Assembly: GCA_014898425.1 (NCBI GenBank)
Contig: RCSZ01000012.1
Coordinates: 682,001-746,000, forward strand
From: Botryotinia globosa
Taxonomy: Eukaryota; Ascomycota; Leotiomycetes; Helotiales; Sclerotiniaceae
Length of the DNA: 64,000 bases
Direction of reading: 5' to 3'
The notes beneath the pieces are model-generated. The model worked only from the letters and a program-made list of their open reading frames with translations, made no database searches and was not told the DNA's origin. The position numbers were made by a program, and so were the translations under genes. Position 1 is the stretch's first letter. Each line of letters opens with the position of its first letter. Below, one piece after another: positions 35,429 through 47,418 of this stretch.

Positions 35429-36886
35429 ATGAGCTCTGCACCAGACTGGAAGCATGATTTGAAAGCTTCTGAACGATATGATAATATCTCAAAGCTGTAC
35501 AGTAGCACCACTCCCTTTCAACACATAAATTGACAAGGCTAATCTTCCTAATTATAGAAAGAAATATCTCTCAGTTGCTGGTCTTGGCGGCAACACGCAG
35601 AAAACGGCATTTGAAATAGAAGCAGAGGCTTATAATTCTTCGTCATCAAGAGTAAGTTTATAGTTTCAAATATAAGCATTTTGGTCACGTGATCAATATC
35701 TTTCCCCTTTTCTCGTAATGCGCTCTGCTTCCATTTTCTGTTCTTTGTAGTTCGCCAGGAGAAAGCCCCTTTACTCTTGAGTTAAGTGATCGTTCAACTT
35801 ATTGTAGCTATCCTACTGATACAATACATAGGCTGCCTACGATGATTTATGCAATCCTACCCAGCAATATGGTGAAGCCTCTTTATCGACAATGTTGCCA
35901 ACACCCAAAAGCCCTGGTATCATCATAGGATCTTATGAAAATTGTCACCATATATCGAGTGGTGCTGTCTCTCAAGTTTATAGGTGCGATACGGAAGAGG
36001 CTTCCTATGCTTTGAAAGTGATAACAGAAACTCATAACATGGAGCCACATTCTCCCACCCGTGAAATTGCTATCCTCAAAAAGCTCTCACACCCTTCAAT
36101 AATATCACTTATCACAACAACATATGATCAAGATTCAAGATTAGTTCTGATATTGCCATATATGCCACACACATTAACAGATCTACTATCAAAAAGTAGC
36201 AATGGTCTCAACACACGCACAACTAAAAAGATCTTCAAACAAGTGTTGTCCGGGCTCGCATACCTTCATGCAGAACAAATTATTCACCGTGATATATCAC
36301 CATCCAATATTCTTTTACCTCAGGATATTGATGGTCAAACTCCCGTTGTCATCACCGATTTTGGCACCGCATGGCACCCAACCATCTCCTCATCTGCTGA
36401 GCCCTCGGACCAAAAATGTCTTGAGGTCGGTACTACATGCTATCGCTGCCCCGAAACTCTCTTTTCTAACACAGCTTACACTACGTCTCTTGATCTCTGG
36501 TCTACGGGTGTTCTTCTCGCCGAATGTCTCCGCTCACCTCCTACCCCCCTCCTCGAAAGCCGACGCGGCGATGAGGATGGGAATCAATTGGGTTTGATTT
36601 TGAGTATGTTCAAAACCTTAGGGACACCGACTGCGGATACATGGCCGGAAGCAATGAAGTGGAAAACGAATCCGTTTCAGTGGTGGAATATTTTCCCGAG
36701 CAAACCATGGGAAGAATTATTACCTAATGCAGAGGAAGATGGGAGGAATTTGGTCGCGAGTTTGGTTGTTTATGAAAGTAGTAACAGAATAACTGCGGAT
36801 GAGGTAGGTTACATCTGAAAAAAAGCAAAAGCAATTCGCTAACCCTTATTATGTAGGCATTGAAACATCCTTTTTTCTTTGAATAA
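35429..36886 (+). CDS. CDK-type protein kinase, possibly Csk1-like CDK-activating kinase
   Basis: Exons 35429-35496, 35558-35651, 35832-36803 and 36857-36886 sum to 1164 nt, giving 387 residues. The N-terminal extension of about 75 residues comes from two small exons (SSAPDWKHDLKASERYDNIS and FEIEAEAYNSSSSR), then the kinase domain: ALKVI (ATP Lys), ILKKLSHPSIISLI, catalytic IIHRDISPSNILLP, ITDFGTAWHP, TTCYRCPETLF and LDLWSTGVLLAE. The final exon encodes only ALKHPFFFE and stop. HRD, DFG and the PE anchor are intact, so it should be active. The Ser after HRD-I and the T-loop fit the fungal Csk1 group that activates cell-cycle CDKs; that assignment is from general pattern, not a search. An E-box CACGTG sits in intron 2. 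Confidence 0.82.
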
Positions 36887-37384
36887 TCTAACCAAAATAT
36901 AGCAGCTTAGTTGCGGATTTGCTTTCACAGATAAGATAGCTTCCGAGCTGGGTTAAGTCATCTAATGCTTATTGCTTCTCTCAAACTTCAACTCATGTAT
37001 CACACTCACATTGACCAGATTCATCATTTTAATACCCCAGAGATTGACAGACTAGTACTCCACAAGTTTTTTTCCATTGCTACCTAGTAAATCGATTATC
37101 CAAAACGAAAGTGACATCGTTCAATCCCAAAACAAAGCCAGAAGCACTACTTCGCATGCTCAAATCGAAATGAGTCGCCCAATTCCCTTATAATCCAAAG
37201 ATCCCAACGAAATGGCCAAGCCAACACCCGTCTCAAAGTCAAATACCTCACCCTTCTTCCCCTCAACTCCATCCCAAACCCACCATCCACAAACCAATTC
37301 ACCTTCCCTCCCAAAGATCCGCCTCAATAACCAACCCCATACTCATACCCACTGCCCAATCCCACAAACCCTCCAAGCCCCTCA
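36887..37384. other. intergenic, no gene seen
   Basis: Pro/Thr/Asn-coding low-complexity sequence (37212-37415) is visible on the + strand but overlaps the next gene's 3' end. I regard it as chance. Confidence 0.45.
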
Positions 37385-37811
37385 CTATATAACCACAATC
37401 GGCGTCGTGAAGTAAGTCTGATCCTGACAATCTGTCTGGTGACAACACGTCATATTCGCCGCGTCCAACGCTGGATAACAATCGACGCCGTATGGATAAG
37501 GCGCGGTGTTGTTTCTGCAGAGTGTGCCGGAGGTGGAGGGGTCGTACTCGCAGCAGTTCCAGTGGCACTTTTTTTGATTAGTTTTGTTTGTGGGATGGAG
37601 AGGGGGGGAAGGGGAAGAAGAAAGAGTGGGAGGGGAGAGAGGAGATAGAGGAAAAGAGGGGGGGAACAGGAAAGAGAAAAAGAGGGATATTGAAACATAC
37701 AGTAGATTGATCACCACCACCACTACCATTGGGAGGGATACCCTGAGGAATCGAGAAAACCGCGCCTGCGAGGAATGCTGCAGCGATGAGTGTTTGTGTG
37801 AGGAAATGCAT
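37385..37811 (-). CDS. small secreted eight-cysteine protein
   Basis: Exons 37701-37811 and 37385-37567 give 294 nt, or 97 residues. A signal peptide MHFLTQTLIAAAFLAGAVFS is followed by a Gly/Ser linker. The mature domain has cysteines in the order C-x3-CC-x10-C-x12-C-x10-CC-x4-C (CHWNCCEYDPSTSG, then GVDCYPALDAANMTCCHQ). The single-pair-single-single-pair-single order is that of hydrophobins, but the spacing is tighter and the domain polar, so another fold is more likely. NNT and NMT sequons could be glycosylated. The intron is a long pyrimidine-rich tract of 133 nt. It is a candidate extracellular effector or wall protein. Nothing shows its target. Confidence 0.72.
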
Positions 37812-39710
37812 TTTCTTGTCAAATATTTTTCAAACCGAAAATGTGTGTATATTCAAGATGGATATAATATCAAAAATATACTTTCCCCAGAATAATGCGA
37901 GGGAATCTCTCTCTATAAATAGCTAGAAGAATCCTCTTCGACCACTTCTTCCCTGGGTGAAAAATTCACAGGTATACGTACATTCCTCCCCGTCAATCAT
38001 TTTTCTCCTCCACCACCATGCACAATCGCTACTCGTCAGCATAGGAATGTGGAAGGAGAATACCGAGAGGTGTTTCATTTCGTACCTTTTTTACCATTTT
38101 TTCTGGTCCCCTTTCCCTAACGTTGGGAAATCGGAATCAGATGAGCTGGAGAATGTGTAGTTGTGGAATATGATGTAAGGGAGAGTAAATGATCAGAATA
38201 GACGGGCTAGAAGTCTCAATAGTATCTTCTGTGGTAACTTGGGGACGATCTTTGGATGCTGGAATCGCGATTTTGTGTCAGGATGCTGGGATTTCGTGTG
38301 TGGATGTGTTAGTAGAGGTATTTTGAATTTGTTTTTCTTAGATATGCCATTGAAGGAAGACTTGTCAATTAATTAATATATCTCATCGCCGCCTCCAAGA
38401 TTTATCACTCGCACATCTCTCACATACACATCTCACTCTCACTTCATCTTACTTCCACCAAGATTCCTCGAATCTCTCATATCCCAACTCCAACAAAAGT
38501 ATCCAATTCATCCCCATCACCCGTAGAGCACATATCCTACAAAATCCAACACATCCACAAAGTAAGCCAAACCCCAACTCAACCCAATCCCAACATCTCC
38601 ATACTCCTCCTCATGATCATGCAACAAGAATACATCGATGATCCAGCCCGTTCTTCAATCATTAATTCCGAACATCACAAGATCACACAGCATTGCAACA
38701 GGAGAAGTGACATGCCAAAATATAGATCTCCTGATACCTTTTTCTTATTCTAGATTTTTATCAATTTTTTGTCTTACATATCTTCAGAATACCGGAAAAT
38801 ACCGCGGTATACCATGGATTTTGATCCTTCCATGTCAAGCTGACTTTACATTCTTACCACTGAGTAGCCGTTGTTCTATATGTCTCAGCCTGGCATCTCT
38901 CTGATCCCGGAGAAGTAGTCACTTGGAGATATCAAGATTCGCTTTCTTATTCCGATCTAGACTTTCTTGCCGGCGGTGTCTAGAGTAGAATATCTATACT
39001 GCAGTAACGTCGTTGTTTTCAACAGCAATACTTGCAAAGGATGAAGCACGTCAATGGAAATCTTCTGTTTTAATATTTCTACGATTCTAGAATCTCGCTG
39101 TATACCAGTTATATCACATCCCCAACTATCCACCACATTCTAGTCAACAACCACTACAACTTGCACAGAAAGAACTTCACATACGCCAAAAGAGGAAACG
39201 TTCGTTAATCTATACATCTAGTGTTTACGTCTTTATTGACAATATGAAGATTAAAAGACATCTCTTATAAGACTCTCATCTAAATGCCAAGATGTCTCAC
39301 CCATTTCAAGAGCCGAGTTTTGATGTCGTAATACAGTACCAGTACTGTTTACTCTCTCCGAATCTTTACATGCTCGTGATTCCTATCTAGCTTGCTTTTT
39401 TCCATTTTTAATTGCCTCTGATTGTCTATTTTCTTCTTTCTTCTCAGGCCACTTCGAGAGCAACCTCCTCCTGTGCTCCTAGCATCATCAGCCTTCGTAT
39501 ACAATGTGTAGTGTCGAATTTCAAAACCTCCAGTGATGTGGAGTATTCTCACCATCTTTAATTCGGAGAAGTACTTGTCTTGGAACTGCTTAATTGCAGA
39601 TTGTAATGATGGTGCCTAGTCTTTGTAATCTTCTGGTAAGTCGACCACCCCTTTTTCAACCCACCCTTTTATATCAAAAATCACTTTTTTGATTTATCAA
39701 TATTTCTATG
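37812..39710. other. gene-free stretch, about 1.9 kb
   Basis: The promoter side of the secreted protein lies at the left. Short frames at 37957-38160, 38638-38904 and 39349-39555 (reverse) show no domains. I see nothing else I can name. Confidence 0.45.
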
Positions 39711-39715
39711 AATAT

Positions 39716-40054
39716 TGTTAGCGCAGGACACGAGTAGTCAGCCGGATAACCCTGGGATTATTAAGAGCTAATTATTTAGCAATTATTAGTAATTAATACT
39801 ATTAATAAAACTTAATTCTAGAATTACCAGTTTGATTTATAATAAGTTTATAGTCAATAACGTTATAAAAAGAAATATTTGTATAATTGTAATATTAGAA
39901 TTTTGAGAAAGTAATTTATAAATAGCTGGGTATATTTTGAATTAATTAGAATATAAGATTAGTTTCGAATAGAATTCAATATATCTTCTTATATAATCTC
40001 TTATTAAGACTATCAAACTCTTTCTAATATATTCCCTATTATTAAGCCCTGACA
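39716..40054. mobile_element. solo LTR of a retrotransposon, 339 bp, AATAT target duplication
   Basis: The sequence begins TGTTAGCGCAGG and ends AAGCCCTGACA, so it has TG...CA ends with a 6-bp imperfect terminal inverted repeat. Immediately outside, AATAT occurs on both sides (39711-39715 and 40055-40059), the 5-bp target duplication of LTR elements. The interior is AT-rich, probably RIP-decayed, and no internal coding region is present. It therefore arose by recombination between two LTRs. The orientation is not certain, and neither Copia nor Gypsy can be assigned from the LTR alone. Confidence 0.9.
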
Positions 40055-40059
40055 AATAT

Positions 40060-41095
40060 TAAATACCATTCAATATATATATATATATATATAATTCAAG
40101 TTATTTTAAGCTTGCTTTCAAATTTTGAAATTTTTAGATTTTTAAGATTTTTATGAATCGATTTCGACGATTTCAAAATATCGATTTTCAATTTACATAC
40201 AAATCATATACAAATTTAAAATTTTATAAAATCTCTAACAATCGTTAAGTGGAAAAAATAGCTAAAAATAAATTATTAAAATTTTGTTAAAAATTTATAA
40301 GATATCTATTCGAAAAGATTTTGAAAAAAGAGAAAATTCTTCTCAAATAAACACGTGCAAAGAAATATCTAAAAAAAAATCTAAAAAAATACTCTTAATA
40401 TAATATGAATCAATTTTAGTTTGTTTGATTTCAATTTATGAAATTTATAGTTACTTCTAATTTGTACTATATATCTTTAATTATTTCGCCAAGTACTATA
40501 AATAAGTCACACATTCCCATATCAGAATGATATACAGATATACACATACACACAGACACATATATAAATGCACAATCAACACCACAATCAAATCATAACA
40601 CCATCGCATTAATTCCAGGACCAGCCCAGCTCTTAACATACAGCTCCATAATAAGCACCTCTCCCATGCCACCATGCTATGCCATGTATCCACAACGCTA
40701 ACTGCTCAGTATTTCACAACTGGAAGAATGATATCCACCAACTACCCATTGCCCGTTGTCTATTACCATTATGCATTATCCATTTATCAATGACCACGTA
40801 CCATTACCTATTAATCATGAACGAAAGATCTCCATGGAACTGATTATCTGCAGAAAAAAGAAATCGAAAAATAATGCACCCGGTAACCGTCTCCTTACCC
40901 ATAAGTCAGTCAGTCATCCATTCTCCATGATCCTGAAAGCGCAGAGAAAAACAAAGGAAAGAAAAGAAAATAAGAAAGGTCGAAAAATAAACGTCTGATG
41001 ATATCAAGTCTTGTGTTTATGTCAGTTACAGTAATGGTCCAGCCATATGATAGGGTTCCGTTCCTCGCATCCATCTCGTAGTAATATTGTTCAAT
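40060..41095. other. AT-rich flank of the solo LTR, then non-coding
   Basis: A tract of A+T-rich sequence to about 40480, including a TA run near 40076, may be another decayed element. From 40490 composition returns to normal, with CA-rich low-complexity sequence and no gene. Confidence 0.4.
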
Positions 41096-42691
41096 TCAAA
41101 TAGCATCGAAGTCGTGTTCAAATGTATCTTCAACAGGTTCGCCAAAGTGGATTCCATCGGCGATGAAAGTATTGACCTCAATGAGGAGATCATCATCCCA
41201 CATGTAATCTTGGGGTTGCATGAAATCGCAACCGCTGGTACTGGCGTAGTCACCGAACTCGAGAAGTTCGGCAACGTCGCCGTTGATCTCAAAGTCCTCG
41301 AGATCTTCCTCTATTTGTTCAAGAGAGTTGTTGCTGCCTCTTGAGATCATCTTGTTAGCACCGTGGCTGCGATTGCGGTTTCGGTTACGGCGAGGCTTCG
41401 GAGTGCGAATGGTAGTTGCTGTGGTAGTTGCTGCGCCATGTTGATCACCACTTAAGTAGGTTGTAGATGTGGTAGGACTCGCATTAAAAACCATATTGCA
41501 ACCGTCGAACGAGTAATTGACAGGAGTGACGGGACTCATGTTGATATTGACATTATTGTCGCCGACCGAGTAGTTGACAGGAGTGATGGGGCTCGTATTG
41601 AAAGTGGCATTGTTGTCTCCATATGTAGATGATCCTTTTCTTGACGAACTTCCCATCTGACCAGAAGAGCTCGCATAGCCACTGTCGTAGTCGGTTCCCA
41701 GTGTACCAGTATTCTCGGCACCATTGTCGAAAATATGGTCTAGGATACTGACGTTCCAAATATCTCCATGCGTGGGGCACTTCCAAGCACTACATTGGTC
41801 GGCAGGAGCTGTCGTGTCTCTCAACTCCTGAATCCATCCCAACTGCTCAACTGCGCCTCCAGGCAAAACCTCCCAATACTTCTTCTTGCGGTTGATGATG
41901 TCACCAACAAAAAGTCGTACGATCGGATTCTCTCCCAACTTGTCGACCCTGTAGACCCGAGCTCCGGAAAGGAGAAGCATCGGAATGCGCTGATCTGGAT
42001 TGCTTGTCTGTGGCAGAACACGCTTGCGACCACTGTACAATGGCTCTTCAATTGATTGTCGAGAGTAATACAATGTAAATTGACGAGTCGCATACTTGTA
42101 GTCTGCTTTGCACTCTCGTACACAGGTTGGAGACTGGCAGCAAAATACAGCCACGTGCTTCAGGTGCGCATGTAGATGCATAGGATCAACAAATGGCACC
42201 TTTGTAGATGACTTTTGAGGCTCGACATGGTCGTTTGTATTGCCGAGTCGGAAAGATGAAGGGGCTCCAACGTTGTCAAGAGGGAATGAATTGCAATCGT
42301 TTAGATCGGGGATATAGCCAGTAAAGTCGCCACTTGAAGCATGTTGATTTGTCAAATTAATTGAATATGAATCTGGGACAGACTCGGGGAAATCTGAACC
42401 CAGATTGAATGAAGGATCAACCTCCAAAGAAAATGGATAATTGAAATCTGGGGCGAGAGAAGGATTGATTGCCTTGTTCTGCGTCAACTGTGGGTCAATT
42501 AATTCTTCGAGGCTATGCTCAGCTTGGGGTTCGCCATTTTCTTCGAGGTTAGGATTGAAAGGAGAGTTCAAAAGAGAGTCTTTGAGAGGGGTGACGGGGC
42601 TTGAATGAACGATCGTGGGAAAGATATCCTCCTTCTCAATGAGTCTCTTACTCTTTGAGGAGGAATTAGTTGCTTTAGCTCTTGGTGCCAT
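41096..42691 (-). CDS. hypothetical protein, 531 residues, single exon
   Basis: I do not recognise this gene. The start MAPRAKATNSSSKSKRL at 42691 is preferred over the upstream open frame to 42787. Residues 1-160 are disordered and acidic. A compact middle (about 165-310) has CCQSPTCVRECKADYKY, GARVYRVDKLGENPIVRLFV and YWEVLPGGAVEQLGWI, with scattered Cys/His (CSAWKCPTHGD) that could bind zinc. Residues 310-440 hold repeated SPxTPVNYS units. A basic NRNRNRS stretch and an acidic tail follow. This may be a nuclear regulatory protein, but that is only inference from composition. Confidence 0.75.
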   Translation of the reverse strand: MAPRAKATNSSSKSKRLIEKEDIFPTIVHSSPVTPLKDSLLNSPFNPNLEENGEPQAEHSLEELIDPQLTQNKAINPSLAPDFNYPFSLEVDPSFNLGSDFPESVPDSYSINLTNQHASSGDFTGYIPDLNDCNSFPLDNVGAPSSFRLGNTNDHVEPQKSSTKVPFVDPMHLHAHLKHVAVFCCQSPTCVRECKADYKYATRQFTLYYSRQSIEEPLYSGRKRVLPQTSNPDQRIPMLLLSGARVYRVDKLGENPIVRLFVGDIINRKKKYWEVLPGGAVEQLGWIQELRDTTAPADQCSAWKCPTHGDIWNVSILDHIFDNGAENTGTLGTDYDSGYASSSGQMGSSSRKGSSTYGDNNATFNTSPITPVNYSVGDNNVNINMSPVTPVNYSFDGCNMVFNASPTTSTTYLSGDQHGAATTTATTIRTPKPRRNRNRNRSHGANKMISRGSNNSLEQIEEDLEDFEINGDVAELLEFGDYASTSGCDFMQPQDYMWDDDLLIEVNTFIADGIHFGEPVEDTFEHDFDAI

Positions 42692-43874
42692 TGTGTTGGT
42701 GGTTCTAATAATTGTTAATGATTGTTGTGTAATGATTGTGGTTGTGAGAAAAAAGGAGAGGAAGCGAAGTCGCTGAAGGAGGTACAATATGTGGGCGATC
42801 GCTTAGATCAAACTTTATCAAGGTATCTAGAGGGTATTGCCTAGCCATCATGAGTGAATATTCTATGTCGTCAGGAATTCATGGTACAAAAGATTCGGAG
42901 GTTGCCGTGCTCTGCACTCAGGTCCCAAAGTGTCATTCAAAATGCTTCATCTTGTCCTTGATATGATCATCTGCAGTGATTTCTAGCTATCCAGAACATA
43001 TGTTACTTCCGGTGAACTTAAACAACGAAGTCGCAAGTTTAGGGAAAGAAACCAGCCCGGTTTTGAGCATCCAGGCGATAAGAAATGCAGCATCAAACTC
43101 ATGCTCTGGAAGCTCAAATCATGCAAAACCAGTGAGATTTGAAGTGCTTCCAAAAAAGTCCAAGTGCCATTGTCATTGTATTAGCCATACTGGTACTTTT
43201 GAAACTGAGGGATAGGCAGGCCAAGATGGTGATAAAACGTAAAAATCAACTCATAACAAAGAAAGACTCATCATGAGGAGGTGAATATAAGAAGTGGTAG
43301 TCGAAGCTCGGGTAAAAAAGCTTCAAGTGAATATTGAAGGTGGTTCGAGTATAACCATAGGTAGCTCTTGATAGGCTGTAGGACATCTCGTCCCTTTTTT
43401 GTGTTAGTCATGTCTTCTGAATTGGAGCTTTTGTTCCATCAAGATAAATCCCTCAACAGGTAGGTAGGTATCTTACATCGTGCCTTCTTTATTGGATATG
43501 AATGCTCCTGGAAACTCATTGTCGGCTGAACTTGATTACCAATTATGTAATTGTACGAAACGAAACGAAACGAATCGAAACGAATCTAGTTCTTATTATT
43601 CAGAGTATAGAAAAGACTGACAACATAAAGTCAAGCTCTTGAAGAGACAGGTTCAAGAATGGAATAGAAACGAAAGAAGAAAACCCTGAGATACTTTCAA
43701 GTAGATCTAAAATTACATTTTCAATTCCCAAAACCTCCTGCCGGTATAATCCCTTTAGACTCTATTCTGTAATGCCAATCAAAACCCGTTTACCCAAATT
43801 GCCGTTGTTCCCCAGATTACCGTTTTTGAAATGACCTTCCCTCAGATGACTTTTCTTTGAATGAACCAATGTGA
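42692..43874. other. intergenic, no gene seen
   Basis: A short CGAAA-rich run lies near 43555 (AAACGAAACGAAACGAATCG). A 79-codon frame at 42976-43215 has no support. No RNA gene was seen. Confidence 0.45.
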
Positions 43875-44460
43875 TTACCACCAAGATGTTCCTGCCTTCG
43901 ACCAGGAACTACACCTAAAAAGCGACTTGTATCCCCAATCCACACACGACCACTCCAACTCCTTCCCAACATTAGGAACAAACATACCCTGCAGCCATTC
44001 CGGCAACACCGCAGGTTCTAATGGACGACTCGAAAGGTGTCGGTCAATCTCTACGAAAATGAGACGGCCGTTGTCGTCAATAGACTGGACTAGAAATATG
44101 ACACTGTAGCCAATCTCCACTCGAACCAAATACTGCGTTCTGCGCATAAGCGGCCCGAGTCGTTCGAGAGCATAAGGTGGTTGATGGACGATTCTTCTAT
44201 GGAAAGCTGCGAATAGAAAGGGAAACCAAGGGTCATCCATTTCTGGCAGATGTCCGTAATAACGCACGAGAGGCAGTCTCTTTCTCATTTCTTGGACTTG
44301 CTCAATTCCTGGTGGAATAATGGCGCGCGCCTGGTAGACCGTCTTAGCTAAGAATGAGTGTGCCGAAATACAATATACTTACTTCCTCAAAATGATGCAA
44401 AAACAACTTGCGAAGTGCATTTAAGCGTGCTGTATGATCCTTCTCCTTGACTTCCATCAT
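43875..44460 (-). CDS. hypothetical protein, probably two exons
   Basis: I do not recognise this gene. Exon 2 (43875-44342) encodes RKRLPLVRYYGHLPEMDDPW, then a mixed strand-rich domain ending SSWSKAGTSWW. Exon 1 (44383-44460) would start MMEVKEKDHTARLNALRKLF and join in phase 0, giving 181 residues. The implied intron of 40 nt (GTAAGT donor) is shorter than any other in the window. The start may therefore lie elsewhere, or exon 1 extend upstream (an ATG near 44595). An upstream CACACA-type run makes low-complexity HTHTHT codons. Confidence 0.45.
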
Positions 44461-45477
44461 GTTTGATAGTCGAATTTCAGATCTGTGGAAATGGTACGCG
44501 TGCGTGTGCGTGTGCGTGTACGTGTCTTCAAGAGATACATGTGAGGTTGATGATTGTATAAGGATAAATCGCGTCTGCTGGTCTTTTCCCAGCATCGTCA
44601 CTAAGAGACCGATTCGCACACTAGACTTGAAACTAACCAGCCACAAGGAAGATATCCATGGATTACACAGATCTTGGAGGTCTTAGTGTGAATTCCGAAA
44701 TCAAGATGGACACCATTCGACATTTCAGAATGACTTCAAACTTCTATTCTCAATTACATCGTCGCATTTTGATCCAAATTCGACAATCACATAATTCTCT
44801 TGATTGAAATTCTTTTGTCTAAGGATACATGAGGATTATATCTGCTAAGATATCCATATCATCAAAAAAATGCCATAGTTAATCCAAACACTACCTACCT
44901 AGTGCCTCAATGTCCTCATACACCAGGTATCAATTATCTCATGACATTGCCGATCCCCCAAGTCCCAACTGTTTTGTGAAATTCCAGCCGATACTTGGTG
45001 GTTAAACACCCGACACTACTGACATCCATCTTACCTAATTAGTATTTCACTAAAGCAACCTTGGAATGGTCACATTCATGATTCATCACATGCTCGAATA
45101 CATAAGAGCCGGCAAATGGGTCAGGTCACGCATTTCTTGTGCAGATATGATTTCTCTTCAGGATTCGAAAGGAAAAAGAACAAATCCTATTTCACAAATC
45201 TCATCTAGATATCTACCAAGAATCTTCGCAACATCATCTCGCAGTCACTTGATGGGATACATATACACCAAATCACGCATGGAAAGGGTACGCAACCTTA
45301 CCGCAAGAAGTAAGAACTCACAGTGGCAGAATCAATGCATTATAAAACGCGCTGTGTTATATTCTGACTAAGGCTGAAATACATTCAAAGTCACTCGCTA
45401 TTATTCAAATTTGTCCCGCCCATTAATTATTATTTTGAAGAGTCAGGTCGAGTGGCTGAAGTACTCTCATCTTGGCG
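44461..45477. other. intergenic, no gene seen
   Basis: A frame at 45066-45371 (+) has no recognisable domain. The rest is unremarkable. Confidence 0.45.
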
Positions 45478-47040
45478 TCATGGGAACTGCCAGTTCATAA
45501 ATTCGTTTGCCCATTCCGCAATGGTGTTTTGAGGAGACTCAGAGCCAGCAGCTAAAGTCCTCTCATCTTGACCTTCTGAAGATCGGGGTTCTTGGATTTG
45601 CTTTCCTTCCTCTGCATCGCTGTCTCTACCAGTCCCAGAGCCAGTTGTTAAAATGCTCTCAACTTGAGTTACGGAAGGTTGTGGTTCTCGGATTCTATCT
45701 GATCCCTCTGAACCAATGTCCTGAGAAGCTCCATAATCAGTGAATGCAATATTTTCATTAAAAATTTCTGAAAATTTGTCATTACTCACGAGTTCAGTCT
45801 GGGGTTTTGTGTTGGTCTCCTCCTCAATTCTTGGTAGGCCATTCTCGCCTTCCAGTGGCTTAACATGATCTTCCTTATCCTTAATCTTCTTCGCGGTTCT
45901 ATCGGCCTCTTCAATGACTAGTCTGGTGTCATCTGCTAAGGAATCAAATTGAAGACCAGGATTCGCCCACGAGCTCGACTCAGAATTCTCCTTCACCTTC
46001 GCCCCCGACTTTCGATTGTCATTAGACTTGGTACCAGCCAACCTTTCCAGATATCTCGCCTCTCTCTCCCTCCTCTTTTCTCTCTCCGACATTCGCTGAT
46101 ATAATCGTACATTCCAGCTCTGGTCAAGGCTATTTTTTCCTCCTCTAGTGCATCGGCATCTCATGTGAACATTAATCGAATCGACATTATGAAGGAGACG
46201 GAAGTCTTTTATAGCTGCTGTGCCCTCCACTGTTCTGCATGCATTGTGGCAATTTCTGATCTCATCCATTGGACAAAAGAAATGTCCCGGATAGACTTCA
46301 AAAGGTCCACCATAGTACCTCCAAAAGAGATTATTGCATATCCCAGAGCATGGCTTTGGGCTGTCTGGATCCCAATTTCTAGGAACCCAGAAATATGAGT
46401 GCCACCTTTTTCCGTTCTCGGTGTCTTGGTTTAAAGTTCGAATTTCAAATAAGTAATCCGCAGTGAGATTGTGATCTATATGTTGCCTCAATACTTGAGA
46501 GACAGGCCTCTTTTTCGCAACGGACTTCTCTATTATAGTGAAGTGTTTGCTCAAGAATTTCCGCAAGGATCGAAGCTTGTTAGGCAACTTATGTGTGCCA
46601 CCGTCTCGTGAACGGTAATCCCCTACATGCTCGCCATTAGCACGCATTGTTAAGAATTTAACGCAATTCTTGAGTCTTCGATCACAATTTCGTGTTGCAG
46701 GGTCGATCCTCATTTTGGTTTTATGACACATTTCGCAATTCGACATAGTAGTAGGCTCTTCAATCTTCCCACGCTCTCTATTTCTAGGGACACTGAGTTT
46801 GCGGCCATTATCTTCATTTTCAATCGAAACCGTGGTTTTAAATGAAACATTTCTATTCGCATTATTAAGTGTGCTATTTTGCACGGCTTCAACACCTGTA
46901 ATCGTTGCTGAAGCTTTATCGCCATCTTCGGTTGAGTGCTCAACACGGTTCTCAACAGAAGGCGCAGCTGATGAGAGTGGTCTTTTAGGTTCCCCTTGTG
47001 ATTCCTTTGATGGCTTGAAGAACCTAGTGAAGCGAACCAT
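45478..47040 (-). CDS. hypothetical Cys/His-containing protein, 520 residues
   Basis: I do not recognise this single-exon gene. The start MVRFTRFFKPSKES at 47040 is the first good ATG. The N-terminal 110 residues are disordered. The central part (about 115-350) carries paired cysteines, SNCEMCHKTKMRIDPATRNC, KPCSGICNNLFWRYY, FFCPMDEIRNCHNACR and HMRCRCTRGG, suggesting zinc binding. It is followed by a basic helix EREKRREREARYLERLAG and an acidic, repeat-containing tail in which IQEPRSS/IREPQPS units recur. There is no signal peptide. It may be nuclear. It resembles no family I can name. Confidence 0.72.
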   Translation of the reverse strand: MVRFTRFFKPSKESQGEPKRPLSSAAPSVENRVEHSTEDGDKASATITGVEAVQNSTLNNANRNVSFKTTVSIENEDNGRKLSVPRNRERGKIEEPTTMSNCEMCHKTKMRIDPATRNCDRRLKNCVKFLTMRANGEHVGDYRSRDGGTHKLPNKLRSLRKFLSKHFTIIEKSVAKKRPVSQVLRQHIDHNLTADYLFEIRTLNQDTENGKRWHSYFWVPRNWDPDSPKPCSGICNNLFWRYYGGPFEVYPGHFFCPMDEIRNCHNACRTVEGTAAIKDFRLLHNVDSINVHMRCRCTRGGKNSLDQSWNVRLYQRMSEREKRREREARYLERLAGTKSNDNRKSGAKVKENSESSSWANPGLQFDSLADDTRLVIEEADRTAKKIKDKEDHVKPLEGENGLPRIEEETNTKPQTELVSNDKFSEIFNENIAFTDYGASQDIGSEGSDRIREPQPSVTQVESILTTGSGTGRDSDAEEGKQIQEPRSSEGQDERTLAAGSESPQNTIAEWANEFMNWQFP

Positions 47041-47418
47041 GGCTTTGATTTTGGGGCGGAACACTATATACACAAGGTGCTGGAGCGGGTTGACTGTTGC
47101 AATGCGGGATTCCTGTTGCTGTTGGATAGTAGATATCGTGGAATATAAATTTAAAGAGTCTTGCTTCTGTTGGAAGCTTACAATTAGCAAGATGAGAATT
47201 CATACTGAACAAGTAAGTCTTACCTATCTTAGAAGCATCATTAACGAATGGAGTTGGCGAATGAGTGGTAAGTATGCTATTCCAAGCTTGTAATGAATGT
47301 TTTGAATGGTTGTTATGATGAGAAGTAAATTGTCAGAAGGAAACTTGTAAATAGAGAATGGGAAAATATGTATGGAACCTTTGATTGCACTCGCTCGAAT
47401 TAGAAGGCTCACTTATCA
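47041..47418. other. short intergenic region
   Basis: This is the promoter side of the gene ending at 45478 and the 3' side of the broken gene to the right. No further signal. Confidence 0.4.
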
